Shown: piece after piece, positions 1-5,985 of the stretch
How positions within the stretch are numbered: the first letter of the stretch is position 1
Layout of the letters: every line of letters begins with the position of its first letter
Assembly (NCBI GenBank): GCA_031283405.1
Contig: JAITBX010000110.1
Span: 1 to 13,122, forward strand
Reading direction: 5' to 3'
Origin: Burkholderiales bacterium
GTDB taxonomy: Bacteria; Pseudomonadota; Gammaproteobacteria; Burkholderiales; Casimicrobiaceae
DNA: 13,122 nucleotides
Position numbers and translations under genes: made by a program
Notes under the pieces: generated by a model
Seen by the model: only the letters and a program-made list of their open reading frames with translations
Database searches by the model: none
Told to the model about the DNA's origin: nothing

Positions 1-72
1 TCGGTAGTTGAGAGGTATGTTCGAAACCAGGGCCAACCCCAAGAGGATTTGAGACAGCTAAAACTTTTCTAA
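1..72 (+). CDS. C-terminal end of an unidentified upstream gene (partial)
   Basis: Frame 1 is open from the left edge to a TAA at 70-72 and encodes 23 residues ending in RQLKLF. A strong rho-independent terminator starts 16 bp later, which supports this as the true end of a gene entering from the left. The family cannot be told from so short a tail. The final QLKLF resembles the QL(S/D)LF pentapeptide by which many DNA replication and repair proteins bind the beta sliding clamp, but this may be chance. The other two forward frames contain early stops. Confidence 0.55.
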   Translation, partial: SVVERYVRNQGQPQEDLRQLKLF

Positions 73-87
73 TGGCACTTTCTAATA

Positions 88-117
88 CCCCGCGCTCTTG
101 GCGCGGGGTCGTTTATT
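88..117 (+). terminator. Rho-independent terminator of the upstream gene
   Basis: A perfect 8-bp GC-only stem (88-95 with 101-108) with a 5-nt loop TCTTG is followed by the T-rich TCGTTTATTT. It sits 16 bp after the stop at 70-72. A long open frame starting at ATG 72 runs through this hairpin, which argues against that ATG being a real start. Confidence 0.85.
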
Positions 118-183
118 TCAGCGCTTTCCTTGTTGCGGAACGACAAAAGCGCCAAAAAGGCAAGAAAGCGAATGCGCCGTCCT

Positions 184-211
184 TTGCTTTCACATTCCGA
201 CCTGCTACAAT
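184..211 (+). promoter_or_regulatory. Candidate sigma-70 promoter for the CsgG-like gene
   Basis: A TACAAT -10 box (206-211) lies 16 bp after TTGCTT (184-189), a weak -35 match. The predicted transcript start near 218 leaves a leader of about 50 nt before the TTG start at 270. The placement after the upstream terminator is sensible, but the -35 match is poor. Confidence 0.4.
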
Positions 212-269
212 TTTTCAAGTGCGTAACATTTGCTGGCGAATGCTTTTTACTTTTCATAAGGAGCCGACC

Positions 270-1142
270 TTGAATTTCACCTTTACTAAGTTATCTCCGC
301 TTTTTGGCGCGTTGGCCGTGTTATTGTTGGCAACGGGTTGTTCCAATATGCAGATGGGCCAGGGCGGCACGGTGGCCTCCGGTTCCGCCGGCGGCGCGAC
401 CTCGCAAGGCGCCAACGCCGGCCTCGAAAGATGCGATCGGGCGCTCGGCACGATGGCGCTGGTCGAAGACACCAATTCGGGCTGGTACCGGACGCTTGAA
501 GAATACAAGCTTGGCTCAACCGCGCCGGTGCTTCGTCTGCTGGCGCAACAATCCAATTGCTTCGTCGTCGTCGAACGCGGCCGCGCGATGGACAACATGA
601 TGCGCGAACGTGATCTGGCGCAGTCCGGCGAAATGCGGCAAAACTCCAACATGGGCAAGGGGCAAATGGTGGCTGCGGATTACACCCTGAACCCGTCGCT
701 CATTTTCAGCAACGACAACGCCGGCGGAATCGGCGGCGCCATCGGCGGCTTGATCGGCGGCGGTCGCGGCCGCGTGGTTGCCGGTCTGGCGGGAACCATC
801 AACTTCAAGGAAGCCAGCTCGATGCTGACGCTGATCGACAACCGCTCCGGCGTACAACTTGCCGCCGCCGAAGGCAGCGCCAAGAATATGGATATGGGCG
901 TGATGGGATCGATCCTCGGTCGCAGCGGCGGCGGCGGACTGGGCGGCTACTCCAACACCGACGAAGGCAAAGTCATCGTCGCGGCGCTGACCGACGCCTT
1001 CAACAAAATGGTTGTCGCCGTGCGCAACTACCGGATGCAAACGGTCGAAGGCGGACTGGGAACAGGCCGCGGCGGCTTGCAAGTGCAGCAGGATGATCCG
1101 CCGCCCGCACCTGCGCCGGCGCCTGCGAGAAAGAAGAAATAA
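270..1142 (+). CDS. CsgG/HfaB-family outer-membrane lipoprotein
   Basis: This encodes 290 residues related to CsgG, the curli secretion channel subunit, and HfaB, a holdfast-anchor protein. The signal peptide (about residues 1-23) ends in LLATGC, a lipobox with Cys24 as the lipidated residue. The CsgG-like core is visible as RTLEEYKLGSTAPVLRLLAQ, FVVVERGRAMDNMMRERDLA and AADYTLNPSLIFS. A glycine-rich stretch (GGIGGAIGGLIGGG) follows, and the tail is Pro/Ala-rich and ends RKKK. I chose the TTG start because TAAGGAG lies 6 nt upstream and it gives a proper lipoprotein signal. ATG 240 lacks a Shine-Dalgarno and would add 10 residues ahead of the signal. The gene stands alone between two terminators, with no csgA, csgB, csgE or csgF nearby, so curli export itself is not supported. 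A general envelope or secretion role is likelier. Confidence 0.82.
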   Translation: MNFTFTKLSPLFGALAVLLLATGCSNMQMGQGGTVASGSAGGATSQGANAGLERCDRALGTMALVEDTNSGWYRTLEEYKLGSTAPVLRLLAQQSNCFVVVERGRAMDNMMRERDLAQSGEMRQNSNMGKGQMVAADYTLNPSLIFSNDNAGGIGGAIGGLIGGGRGRVVAGLAGTINFKEASSMLTLIDNRSGVQLAAAEGSAKNMDMGVMGSILGRSGGGGLGGYSNTDEGKVIVAALTDAFNKMVVAVRNYRMQTVEGGLGTGRGGLQVQQDDPPPAPAPAPARKKK

Positions 1143-1187
1143 GCGCGTTAAAGGCAAGAACGCAGCAAAAACTTTTTTCGGAAAATC

Positions 1188-1220
1188 AAAACAGCGCCGC
1201 CGATGCGGCGCTGTTTTTTT
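1188..1220 (+). terminator. Rho-independent terminator of the CsgG-like gene
   Basis: A perfect 11-bp stem (1190-1200 with 1205-1215) has a CGAT loop and runs into a seven-T tract (1214-1220). It lies about 48 bp after the stop codon. Confidence 0.93.
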
Positions 1221-1241
1221 GCCCCTTTGGAGTCATAGGTT

Positions 1242-1269
1242 GCGGGACGCCGAGGGCGGCGTCCCCTAC
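1242..1269 (-). repeat. GTAG-headed REP-like hairpin, copy 1
   Basis: On the minus strand this begins with GTAG and forms a perfect 9-bp stem (1244-1252 with 1257-1265) with a 4-nt loop. Its stem arms are identical to those of the copy at 3324-3351. It lies in the spacer between the CsgG-like terminator and the RNB gene promoter. Confidence 0.8.
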
Positions 1270-1338
1270 GAAAGGCGGGTGACCAGGGAGGGCGCCTCCG
1301 CATTGCGCCGACTTGTTCAGAGCATTCCACGGCATGGC

Positions 1339-1347
1339 TGTTATAAT
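1339..1347 (+). promoter_or_regulatory. Extended -10 promoter for the RNB exoribonuclease
   Basis: TGTTATAAT matches the extended -10 consensus TGnTATAAT exactly (TG at 1339-1340, TATAAT at 1342-1347). No convincing -35 box is seen at 16-18 bp, as is common for extended -10 promoters. Transcription would begin near 1354, about 36 nt before the ATG at 1390. Confidence 0.6.
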
Positions 1348-1389
1348 GCGCGCCGCAGCGGCGATGTGCGCCGTATTCCGGATGTCGCC

Positions 1390-3258
1390 ATGTACGTTTT
1401 CTTCGAGGATGATGGGCAGTTAAAAGCGGGGACGCTTCTCTCCGAACTGCCCGCCTCATTGCAAGTCGAATTGCCCAGCGCCCGTCGCCTCAAGGTGAAG
1501 AGCGACCGCGTCATGCTGCGCTTCGCGTCTCCTTCCGCCGCCGACGCTTTGAACGAAGCGCAACGTTTGCGCGCGGAACTCGATCTCGATTTTTTGTGGG
1601 AAGCGTGCGCCGACGCCGAATTCGGTTTCGAGGATTTGGCGCGTGATTATTTCGGCGCGCCGCCGTCGCCGCCGCAAGCGATGGCGATCGCGCAGGCGCT
1701 GTTCGGCGCGCCGATGTATTTCTACAAGAAGGGGCGCGGGCGTTACAAAAAAGCGCCGCCCGAGGCACTGGCGGCGGCGCGCGCGTCGCTTGAACGCAAG
1801 GCGTGCGAAGCGGCGCAAGTCGATGCTTGGCGAAAAGATTTGTGTGAAAAGCAGATGCCGGAAGCGCTGCATAAAAAGTTGTCGATGCTGCTTTATGCGC
1901 CGGACAAAGCGTCGCTCGAATACAAAGCGTTCGCCGCCGCGTGCGAAGCGCTGAAAATGGCGCCGCCGGTGTTAGCGCAGGCGTGCGGCGCGCTGCCTTC
2001 AACGCACGAATACCATTTCGACCGTTTTCTGGCGCAAATGTTTCCGCGCGGCACAGCGTTTCCGCCGCTCGGCGCGTTGCCGGAAATGTCGGAGCTGCTT
2101 TCGGGTTTGCTTTTCAGCGATGTGCAAGCGATCACGATCGACGACAGCACTACAACCGAATTCGACGATGCGTTTTCGGTGCGTCCGTTGAGCGACGGCA
2201 AAACCGAAATCGGCGTGCACATCGCTTGTCCGGCGTTGCTGCACGACACGCCGTTCGACGCCATCGCGCGCCGCCGCTTGTCCACCGTTTACATGCCCGG
2301 GCGCAAGATCACCATGTTGCCCGATGAAGTCATCGAAACGTTCACGCTGGCAGCGGGAACGACGACGGTCGCGCTGTCGTTGTATGTGACGCTCGACGCC
2401 GAGGGCGCGCCGCTCTCGCAGGAAACGCGCTTGAACCGCATCTCTGTCGCAGCTAATCTGCGGCTCAATGAAATCGGCGAAGCGTTCACGCGCGAGGCCG
2501 CGGCGGATGATCCGCCGCACACAGAAACCTTGCGCGTGCTCTGGCGCTTCGCCCAGCATCGAACGAAAGTTCGCGGCAAGATCGAAATCCCGCGCACCGA
2601 ATTTTCTTTTTACGTTGACTGGGACGCCGCGCCTGACGGAATCGTTTCCATCGTTCCGCGTCTACGCGGCGCGGCGCTGGATCGCTTGATTGCCGAATGC
2701 GCCATCTTCGTCAACAGCAGTTGGGGACAATGGCTTGCCGAGAAAAACATCGCCGCCATTTATCGCGTTCAAAGCAATGGCCGCGTCAAGATGAGCACGC
2801 GGCCCGGCGAACATCAGGGCTTGGGCGTGTCGCATTACCTGTGGGCGACTTCGCCGCTGCGGCGTTACAGCGATCTCGTCAATCAACGGCAACTGCTTGC
2901 GTGTGTGCGTAACGAAACGCCTGCATTCAAAGCGAACGATAGCGAACTGCTTGCCATCGTTGCCGACTTTGAAGCCGTCTATCGTCAGTACGCCGACTTT
3001 CAGAATGACATGGAGCGCTATTGGTGTTTGCGCTGGCTGTTGCAGGAAAACGTTGACAACGCTGTCGCCGTCGTCACCCGCGAGAACAATGCGCGATTGC
3101 GCGACATTCCGCTCAACATCACGCTGCTCGATTTGCCGAACACCCTCGCGCCGGGAACGCCCATTCGCGTGGCGCTCGCGCATGTAGACTTGTTGTTTTC
3201 GACCGTGGAAGCGCGGTACTTGGGGCAGGAATCAGGGGAACAGGAATCAGATTCGTAG
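1390..3258 (+). CDS. RNase II/RNB-family 3'-5' exoribonuclease
   Basis: This 622-residue protein is a member of the RNase II/RNase R superfamily, which degrades single-stranded RNA from the 3' end. The start MYVFFEDDGQLKAGTLL followed by SLQVELPSARRLKVKSDRVM looks like the short N-terminal domain of the beta-proteobacterial branch. The RNB catalytic motif is at 250-261 (IDDSTTTEFDDA), with the acidic residues that bind two Mg ions. The second hallmark, TSPLRRYSDLVNQRQL, is at 487-502. A recognisable segment at 108-125 (PMYFYKKGRGRYKKAPPE) precedes the catalytic domain. An extended -10 promoter lies just upstream, but the Shine-Dalgarno is weak. Upstream in-frame codons were rejected because they cross the previous gene's terminator and a REP element. 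The last residues (LGQESGEQESDS) are encoded by a dispersed repeat, and the TAG stop is part of a REP hairpin head. There is no obvious S1 domain of RNase R length, so RNase II-like is the better label. Confidence 0.9.
   Translation: MYVFFEDDGQLKAGTLLSELPASLQVELPSARRLKVKSDRVMLRFASPSAADALNEAQRLRAELDLDFLWEACADAEFGFEDLARDYFGAPPSPPQAMAIAQALFGAPMYFYKKGRGRYKKAPPEALAAARASLERKACEAAQVDAWRKDLCEKQMPEALHKKLSMLLYAPDKASLEYKAFAAACEALKMAPPVLAQACGALPSTHEYHFDRFLAQMFPRGTAFPPLGALPEMSELLSGLLFSDVQAITIDDSTTTEFDDAFSVRPLSDGKTEIGVHIACPALLHDTPFDAIARRRLSTVYMPGRKITMLPDEVIETFTLAAGTTTVALSLYVTLDAEGAPLSQETRLNRISVAANLRLNEIGEAFTREAAADDPPHTETLRVLWRFAQHRTKVRGKIEIPRTEFSFYVDWDAAPDGIVSIVPRLRGAALDRLIAECAIFVNSSWGQWLAEKNIAAIYRVQSNGRVKMSTRPGEHQGLGVSHYLWATSPLRRYSDLVNQRQLLACVRNETPAFKANDSELLAIVADFEAVYRQYADFQNDMERYWCLRWLLQENVDNAVAVVTRENNARLRDIPLNITLLDLPNTLAPGTPIRVALAHVDLLFSTVEARYLGQESGEQESDS
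3222..3250 (-). repeat. CTGATTCCTG/CCCCTGAT repeat, copy 1 (inside the RNB gene end)
   Basis: Read on the minus strand, this carries CTGATTCCTG and CCCCTGATTCCTGCCCC. It matches 12388-12417 with one substitution and a one-base indel. Here it lies in coding sequence and encodes residues around GQESGEQES at the C-terminus of the exoribonuclease. Confidence 0.65.
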
Positions 3259-3280
3259 GGGCGGCCTGCGGTCGCCCGCG
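3255..3280 (+). repeat. GTAG-headed REP-like hairpin, copy 2
   Basis: GTAG (3255-3258) is followed by an 8-bp stem (3259-3266 with 3270-3277, one G-T pair) and a TGC loop. The TAG of the head is the stop codon of the RNB gene (3256-3258). The hairpin lacks a following T-tract, so it is not a standard terminator. Confidence 0.75.
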
Positions 3281-3287
3281 GAATCTG

Positions 3288-3323
3288 CTCCTTCCCCCTC
3301 TGGGGGAGGGTTGGGAAAGGGGC
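3288..3323 (+). repeat. CTCCTTCCCC-type palindromic repeat, copy 1
   Basis: CTCCTTCCCCC, CTCTG and GGGGGAGGGTTGGG form a C-run/G-run hairpin with a G-rich tail ending GGGGC. It closely matches 4215-4250 and, inverted, 4279-4315. It lies between two REP copies in the spacer of the convergent RNB and ADP-ribosylglycohydrolase genes. Confidence 0.75.
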
Positions 3324-3351
3324 GTAGGGGACGCCGTCCTCGGCGTCCCGC
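3324..3351 (+). repeat. GTAG-headed REP-like hairpin, copy 3
   Basis: GTAG (3324-3327) is followed by a perfect 9-bp stem (3328-3336 with 3341-3349) and a TCCT loop. It faces copy 4 head to tail in opposite orientation, giving a BIME-like inverted pair. Confidence 0.82.
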
Positions 3352-3359
3352 AAAATTTG

Positions 3360-3384
3360 GCGGGCGACCACAGGTCGCCCCTAC
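3360..3384 (-). repeat. GTAG-headed REP-like hairpin, copy 4
   Basis: On the minus strand GTAG (3384-3381) is followed by a perfect 8-bp stem (3380-3373 with 3369-3362) and a 3-nt loop. The TAG of the head is the stop codon of the ADP-ribosylglycohydrolase gene, mirroring copy 2 at the end of the RNB gene. Confidence 0.82.
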
Positions 3385-4193
3385 ATCCCTGCTCCGTATT
3401 TTTCCGAAAACGCCTCGATAACTTTTATCAAGCCATCGGGCAAGCGGCGGAGAACATTGTCGATGATTTCATCGGGAATCGTTTTGTAATACGCCTCTGC
3501 AATGCCGCCGGTGATGCAGGCGATGGTGTCGCTGTCGCCGCCGAGGGAAATCGCCAGACGGATGGCGTTTTCAAAATCGGCGCTCTCCAGAAAAGCAATG
3601 ATCGCTTCCGGTACGGAGCCTTGGCAGCTCACATCAAATGCGTAATCGGGTCGGATGTCGTTGAGTTTTCGATCGAGATCATACTGAAAAATTTGCGTGA
3701 TGAAAGTTTTGATTTCGCCTTTGCTTTTGCCGGTTCGCGCCAGATAAACTGCCGCCGCGACGGCTTGCGCGCCCTTGATTCCTTCGGGATGATTGTGCGT
3801 GACCGCCGCGCTTTTTTTCGCTTCGTCCATCACCGCTTGAAGGCGCTCGCCGTACCACCCGACCGGGCTGACGCGCATGGCGGAACCGTTTCCCCAACTG
3901 TTATAGGGTTGCGGATTTTTTGAGCCTATCCATTGCCGAAAGTGTCCGCCGTAACCGATGTGCGGATAAGCGCGGCCAAAAGACTGATAACTTTCGGTGT
4001 AATTTTTTTGATGCAACAGCGCGCTCATCGTCGCCACGGTCATCGCGCTGTCGTCGGTAAACGTCGAGCCGTTTCGGTACGCGTCCTGACGAAACAAATC
4101 AAAATGAACGGTCTTGACATTCTTCCATTCAAAGACCGATCCGATAACGTCTCCGGCAATCGCGCCGAGAATGAGTTTTTTGCGGATGTTCAT
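3381..4193 (-). CDS. ADP-ribosylglycohydrolase (DraG/ARH family)
   Basis: This 270-residue protein belongs to the family that removes ADP-ribose from proteins, nucleic acids or related conjugates using two Mg ions. The N-terminal GAIAGDVIGSVFE (10-22) and TDDSAMT (46-52) match the first metal motif (usually TDDT). The second, GGDSDTIACITGGIAEAYY (218-236), matches the usual GGDTDT region. NGSAMRVSPVGW (102-113) and THNHPEGIKGAQAV (132-145) are also typical. The ATG gives the normal family start, although no good Shine-Dalgarno is visible. It lies 129 bp downstream of htpX on the same strand, but repeats fill that gap, so co-transcription is uncertain. No DraT-type or other ADP-ribosyltransferase is present in the window, so the substrate cannot be inferred. 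Its stop codon comes from a REP element. Confidence 0.88.
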   Translation of the reverse strand: MNIRKKLILGAIAGDVIGSVFEWKNVKTVHFDLFRQDAYRNGSTFTDDSAMTVATMSALLHQKNYTESYQSFGRAYPHIGYGGHFRQWIGSKNPQPYNSWGNGSAMRVSPVGWYGERLQAVMDEAKKSAAVTHNHPEGIKGAQAVAAAVYLARTGKSKGEIKTFITQIFQYDLDRKLNDIRPDYAFDVSCQGSVPEAIIAFLESADFENAIRLAISLGGDSDTIACITGGIAEAYYKTIPDEIIDNVLRRLPDGLIKVIEAFSEKYGAGM

Positions 4194-4214
4194 GATAACG
4201 CTTGGTTAGATATA

Positions 4215-4250
4215 CTCCTTCCCCCGTTGGGGGAAGGTTGTGATGGGGGC
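4215..4250 (+). repeat. CTCCTTCCCC-type palindromic repeat, copy 2
   Basis: CTCCTTCCCCC, a short GTT loop and GGGGGAAGGTTG form a hairpin (CTTCCCCC with GGGGGAAG), with a tail ending GGGGGC. With copy 3 it makes an inverted pair about 30 bp apart in the htpX to ADP-ribosylglycohydrolase spacer. Confidence 0.75.
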
Positions 4251-4278
4251 GTTCATGCTTGAAGGAGCAGACGCTTTT

Positions 4279-4315
4279 GCCCCTACCCCAACCCTTCCCC
4301 AGAGGGGAAGGGAGG
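4279..4315 (-). repeat. CTCCTTCCCC-type palindromic repeat, copy 3
   Basis: On the minus strand this reads CCTCCCTTCCCC, TCT, GGGGAAGGGTTGGGG, with a tail ending AGGGGC. It starts 8 bp after the htpX stop codon, in the htpX transcription direction, and could act as a stem-loop at the htpX 3' end. Confidence 0.75.
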
Positions 4316-4322
4316 ATACCGA

Positions 4323-5204
4323 CTAAATCGTCGCGCCCGGCGTGCGCGCTTGCAGCGCTGCGATCCGCGCTTCGATCGGCGGGTGCGAAGCGAAGAGCGA
4401 CGACAGTTTGCCGCCGGCAATGCCGGAAGCGCGCATCGTTTCCGGCAACTCTTGCGTTTCCAGTCCGCCCAAGCGGCGCAGCGCGCTGATCATGGATTGC
4501 GGTTGTCCCAGGTACGTTGCGCTGCCGGCGTCGGCGCGAAATTCACGCTGCCGCGAAAACCACGCAACGACAGCGCTGGCCAGAACGCCCAGCACGATTT
4601 GAGTGACCAGCACGGTAATCATGTAGCCCGGCCCAATGCCGCGCTCGGTGCGGAAAACCGCTTTGTCAACGATGAAGCCGATCACTCGCGCTAGGAAGAA
4701 AACGAAAGTGTTGACGACGCCTTGAATCAGCGTCAGCGTCACCATGTCGCCGTTGGCAACGTGCGCGAGTTCATGACCGAGCACCGCTTCGACTTCGTTG
4801 CGGCTCATGTTTTGCAACAAGCCGGTGGACACGGCCACCAGCGACGCATCGCGCCGCGCGCCGGTGGCGAAAGCGTTGGAATCGCCTTCGTAAATGGCGA
4901 CTTCCGGCATGCCGACGCCAGCGCGTTGCGCCAGCTTGGCGACGGTTTGCGTCAACCAAATCTCCGTCTCATTCTGCGGCGTTTCGATGACACGCGCGCC
5001 CATCGAATGCTTGGCCATGAATTTCGACATCAAGAGCGAAATGAAAGAGCCGCCGAAACCGACAGCGGCAGCTATCAGCAGCAACATGCCGAGGTTAAGC
5101 CCTTCCTTCATAAGGAAGTCATCGACGCCCAGCAGCTTGCAGACGATGGCCAGCACCGTCAGCACGGCGATGTTGGTCATGATGAATAAAGAAATTCGTT
5201 TCAT
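4323..5204 (-). CDS. htpX: Membrane zinc metalloprotease HtpX (M48 family)
   Basis: This protein is 293 residues, matching the length I recall for E. coli HtpX. HtpX is an inner-membrane protease that degrades misfolded membrane proteins. Two hydrophobic segments are near the N-terminus (about 5-22 and 37-57). The zinc motif HELAH is at 144-148, inside VLGHELAHVANGDM. The third ligand Glu221 lies in REFRADAGSA. Two further hydrophobic segments (about 158-180 and 194-216) lie between them, as expected. The C-terminus has the usual LFASHPPIEARIAAL. AGGAG lies 5 nt before the ATG at 5204, which fixes the start; the frame stays open upstream only through repeat DNA. A TATCAT -10-like box lies on the minus strand at 5251-5246, but no well-spaced -35 was found, and I could not show a heat-shock promoter. 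Confidence 0.96.
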   Translation of the reverse strand: MKRISLFIMTNIAVLTVLAIVCKLLGVDDFLMKEGLNLGMLLLIAAAVGFGGSFISLLMSKFMAKHSMGARVIETPQNETEIWLTQTVAKLAQRAGVGMPEVAIYEGDSNAFATGARRDASLVAVSTGLLQNMSRNEVEAVLGHELAHVANGDMVTLTLIQGVVNTFVFFLARVIGFIVDKAVFRTERGIGPGYMITVLVTQIVLGVLASAVVAWFSRQREFRADAGSATYLGQPQSMISALRRLGGLETQELPETMRASGIAGGKLSSLFASHPPIEARIAALQARTPGATI

Positions 5205-5346
5205 GAAAACTCCTGAAAAGCGTTTAACTGAGCATTGACCGGTACATGATACAACAACGTTGCGACCCATCTGTAAAGTTGTTAAGTAGTGGTGGAGAAG
5301 CGGAAAATCAAGGGGCGCGCTGGATTGCTTCGCCGCTTTGCTCCTC

Positions 5347-5377
5347 GCAATGACAGAGTAGAAACAGGCGTCATTGC
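5347..5377. repeat. Inverted repeat GCAATGAC...GTCATTGC
   Basis: Perfect 8-bp arms (5347-5354 and 5370-5377) flank a 15-bp centre. The left side is preceded by GGATTGCTTCGCCGC (from about 5320), a motif I associate with a common proteobacterial dispersed repeat. There is no second copy in this window. Confidence 0.5.
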
Positions 5378-5388
5378 AAGCGGCAGGC

Positions 5389-5415
5389 GTAGGGGCGACC
5401 GTCCTCGGTCGCCCG
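5389..5415 (+). repeat. GTAG-headed REP-like hairpin, copy 5
   Basis: GTAG (5389-5392) is followed by a perfect 9-bp stem (5393-5401 with 5406-5414) and a TCCT loop. Loop and layout match copy 3, while the stem sequence is the GGGCGACC variant also seen in copy 4. Confidence 0.8.
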
Positions 5416-5509
5416 TGAGGCGTCTCATGTTTCTCCTGCATGGCTATGGGCGCGTTTCTGCCTTTGCCGTACAAGCCCGCCCTTGCGGGCGGCGGGATGG
5501 TGCCTCTTT

Positions 5510-5549
5510 CGTCATTCTGCGCGAAGCGAAGCGGAGTCGCAGAATGACG
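5510..5549. repeat. Long palindrome CGTCATTCTGCG...CGCAGAATGACG
   Basis: Perfect 12-bp arms (5510-5521 and 5538-5549) flank a 16-bp centre CGAAGCGAAGCGGAGT. There is no T-tract, so it is more like a mobile or dispersed palindromic element than a terminator. Only one copy is in the window. Confidence 0.65.
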
Positions 5550-5612
5550 GCAATAAAACAAATGGCGGCGTCGAAACGAACGGACTTTGAAATTTCGATT
5601 GCAAAGGCGTAT

Positions 5613-5650
5613 CAAAAAATCAGGGGCTGCGTTTTGCGCAGCCCCTGGTT
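5613..5650 (-). terminator. Rho-independent terminator of the cytochrome c gene
   Basis: On the minus strand a perfect 11-bp stem (5647-5637 with 5631-5621) and a 5-nt loop lead into ATTTTTTGAT. It lies about 24 bp after the cytochrome stop codon at 5671-5673. Confidence 0.93.
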
Positions 5651-5670
5651 CATTTCAAAACAAACGATCG

Positions 5671-5985
5671 TTATTTTTTTTGTGCCAGAATGTAATCGAC
5701 CATCGCTTTGATGTCTTCATCCGGCGCGCTTTGCGGCGGCATCGGCGCCGGCCCCCAAACGCCACGGCTGCCTTTCTTGACGTGCTCGGTCGCTTGCGCC
5801 GCTGCGCCGGCGTTGCCGGCGTATTTCTTGGCGATGTCCTGATACGACGGGCCGATCGACTTCTTGTCAAGTTTGTGGCAAGAGGTGCATTTGTGTTTCG
5901 CCGTCAGTTCTTCGCCGCCATCCGCGTAAGCGAGACCGGTGACGAGAAAAGCAGCGACGGGAAGAAGTAAAGCCATTTTTTTCAT
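5671..5985 (-). CDS. Small periplasmic class I cytochrome c (c551/c552 type)
   Basis: This 104-residue monohaem cytochrome c probably shuttles electrons in the periplasm. The signal peptide MKKMALLLPVAAFLVTGLAYA (cleavage after residue 21 predicted) is followed by a mature protein of about 83 residues. The haem site is CTSCH (33-37) followed by KLDKKSIGPSY. The likely axial Met82 lies in GPAPMPPQS, and the C-terminal helix DEDIKAMVDYILAQKK is typical of the c551/c552 family. GGAG lies 5 nt before the ATG. It is divergent from nadD and ends at its own strong terminator, so it is probably monocistronic. Its redox partner cannot be named; the cytochrome b561 gene is 3.5 kb away and not linked to it. 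Confidence 0.93.
   Translation of the reverse strand: MKKMALLLPVAAFLVTGLAYADGGEELTAKHKCTSCHKLDKKSIGPSYQDIAKKYAGNAGAAAQATEHVKKGSRGVWGPAPMPPQSAPDEDIKAMVDYILAQKK

Larger units (their letters stand above)
5205..5670. other. Gene-free, repeat-rich spacer between htpX and the cytochrome c gene
   Basis: About 466 bp carry no convincing gene. The right end holds the cytochrome c terminator (5613-5650) and the left end should hold the htpX promoter. Between them are four separate palindromic elements: a GCAATGAC/GTCATTGC inverted repeat, a GTAG REP hairpin, a small GCCCGC/GCGGGC hairpin at 5475-5490, and a 12-bp-arm palindrome at 5510-5549. Open frames across it are short and lack ribosome sites. Confidence 0.75.

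Noticed and set aside
72..269. N-terminal extension of the CsgG-like frame from ATG 72
   Set aside because: It reads through the upstream terminator and lacks a ribosome site. The lipoprotein signal and Shine-Dalgarno place the start at TTG 270.
516..1157. Open frame of 213 codons antisense to the CsgG-like gene
   Set aside because: It is Ala/His-rich shadow sequence opposite a clearly coding frame.
1012..1389. N-terminal extension of the RNB frame from ATG 1012
   Set aside because: It overlaps the CsgG-like gene, its terminator and a REP hairpin. The family N-terminus and an extended -10 promoter fit ATG 1390.
3255..3384. REP hairpins as rho-independent terminators of the convergent genes
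   Set aside because: The stems are strong but no T-tract follows any of them in either direction.
5246..5277. Heat-shock or TTTACA/TATCAT promoter for htpX
   Set aside because: The TATCAT box is good but the TTTACA box is 20 bp away, and no sigma-32-like boxes were found. Not reliable enough to list as a feature.
5316..5560. CRISPR array or tandem repeat in the htpX-cytochrome spacer
   Set aside because: The elements differ from each other and there are no regularly spaced direct repeats.
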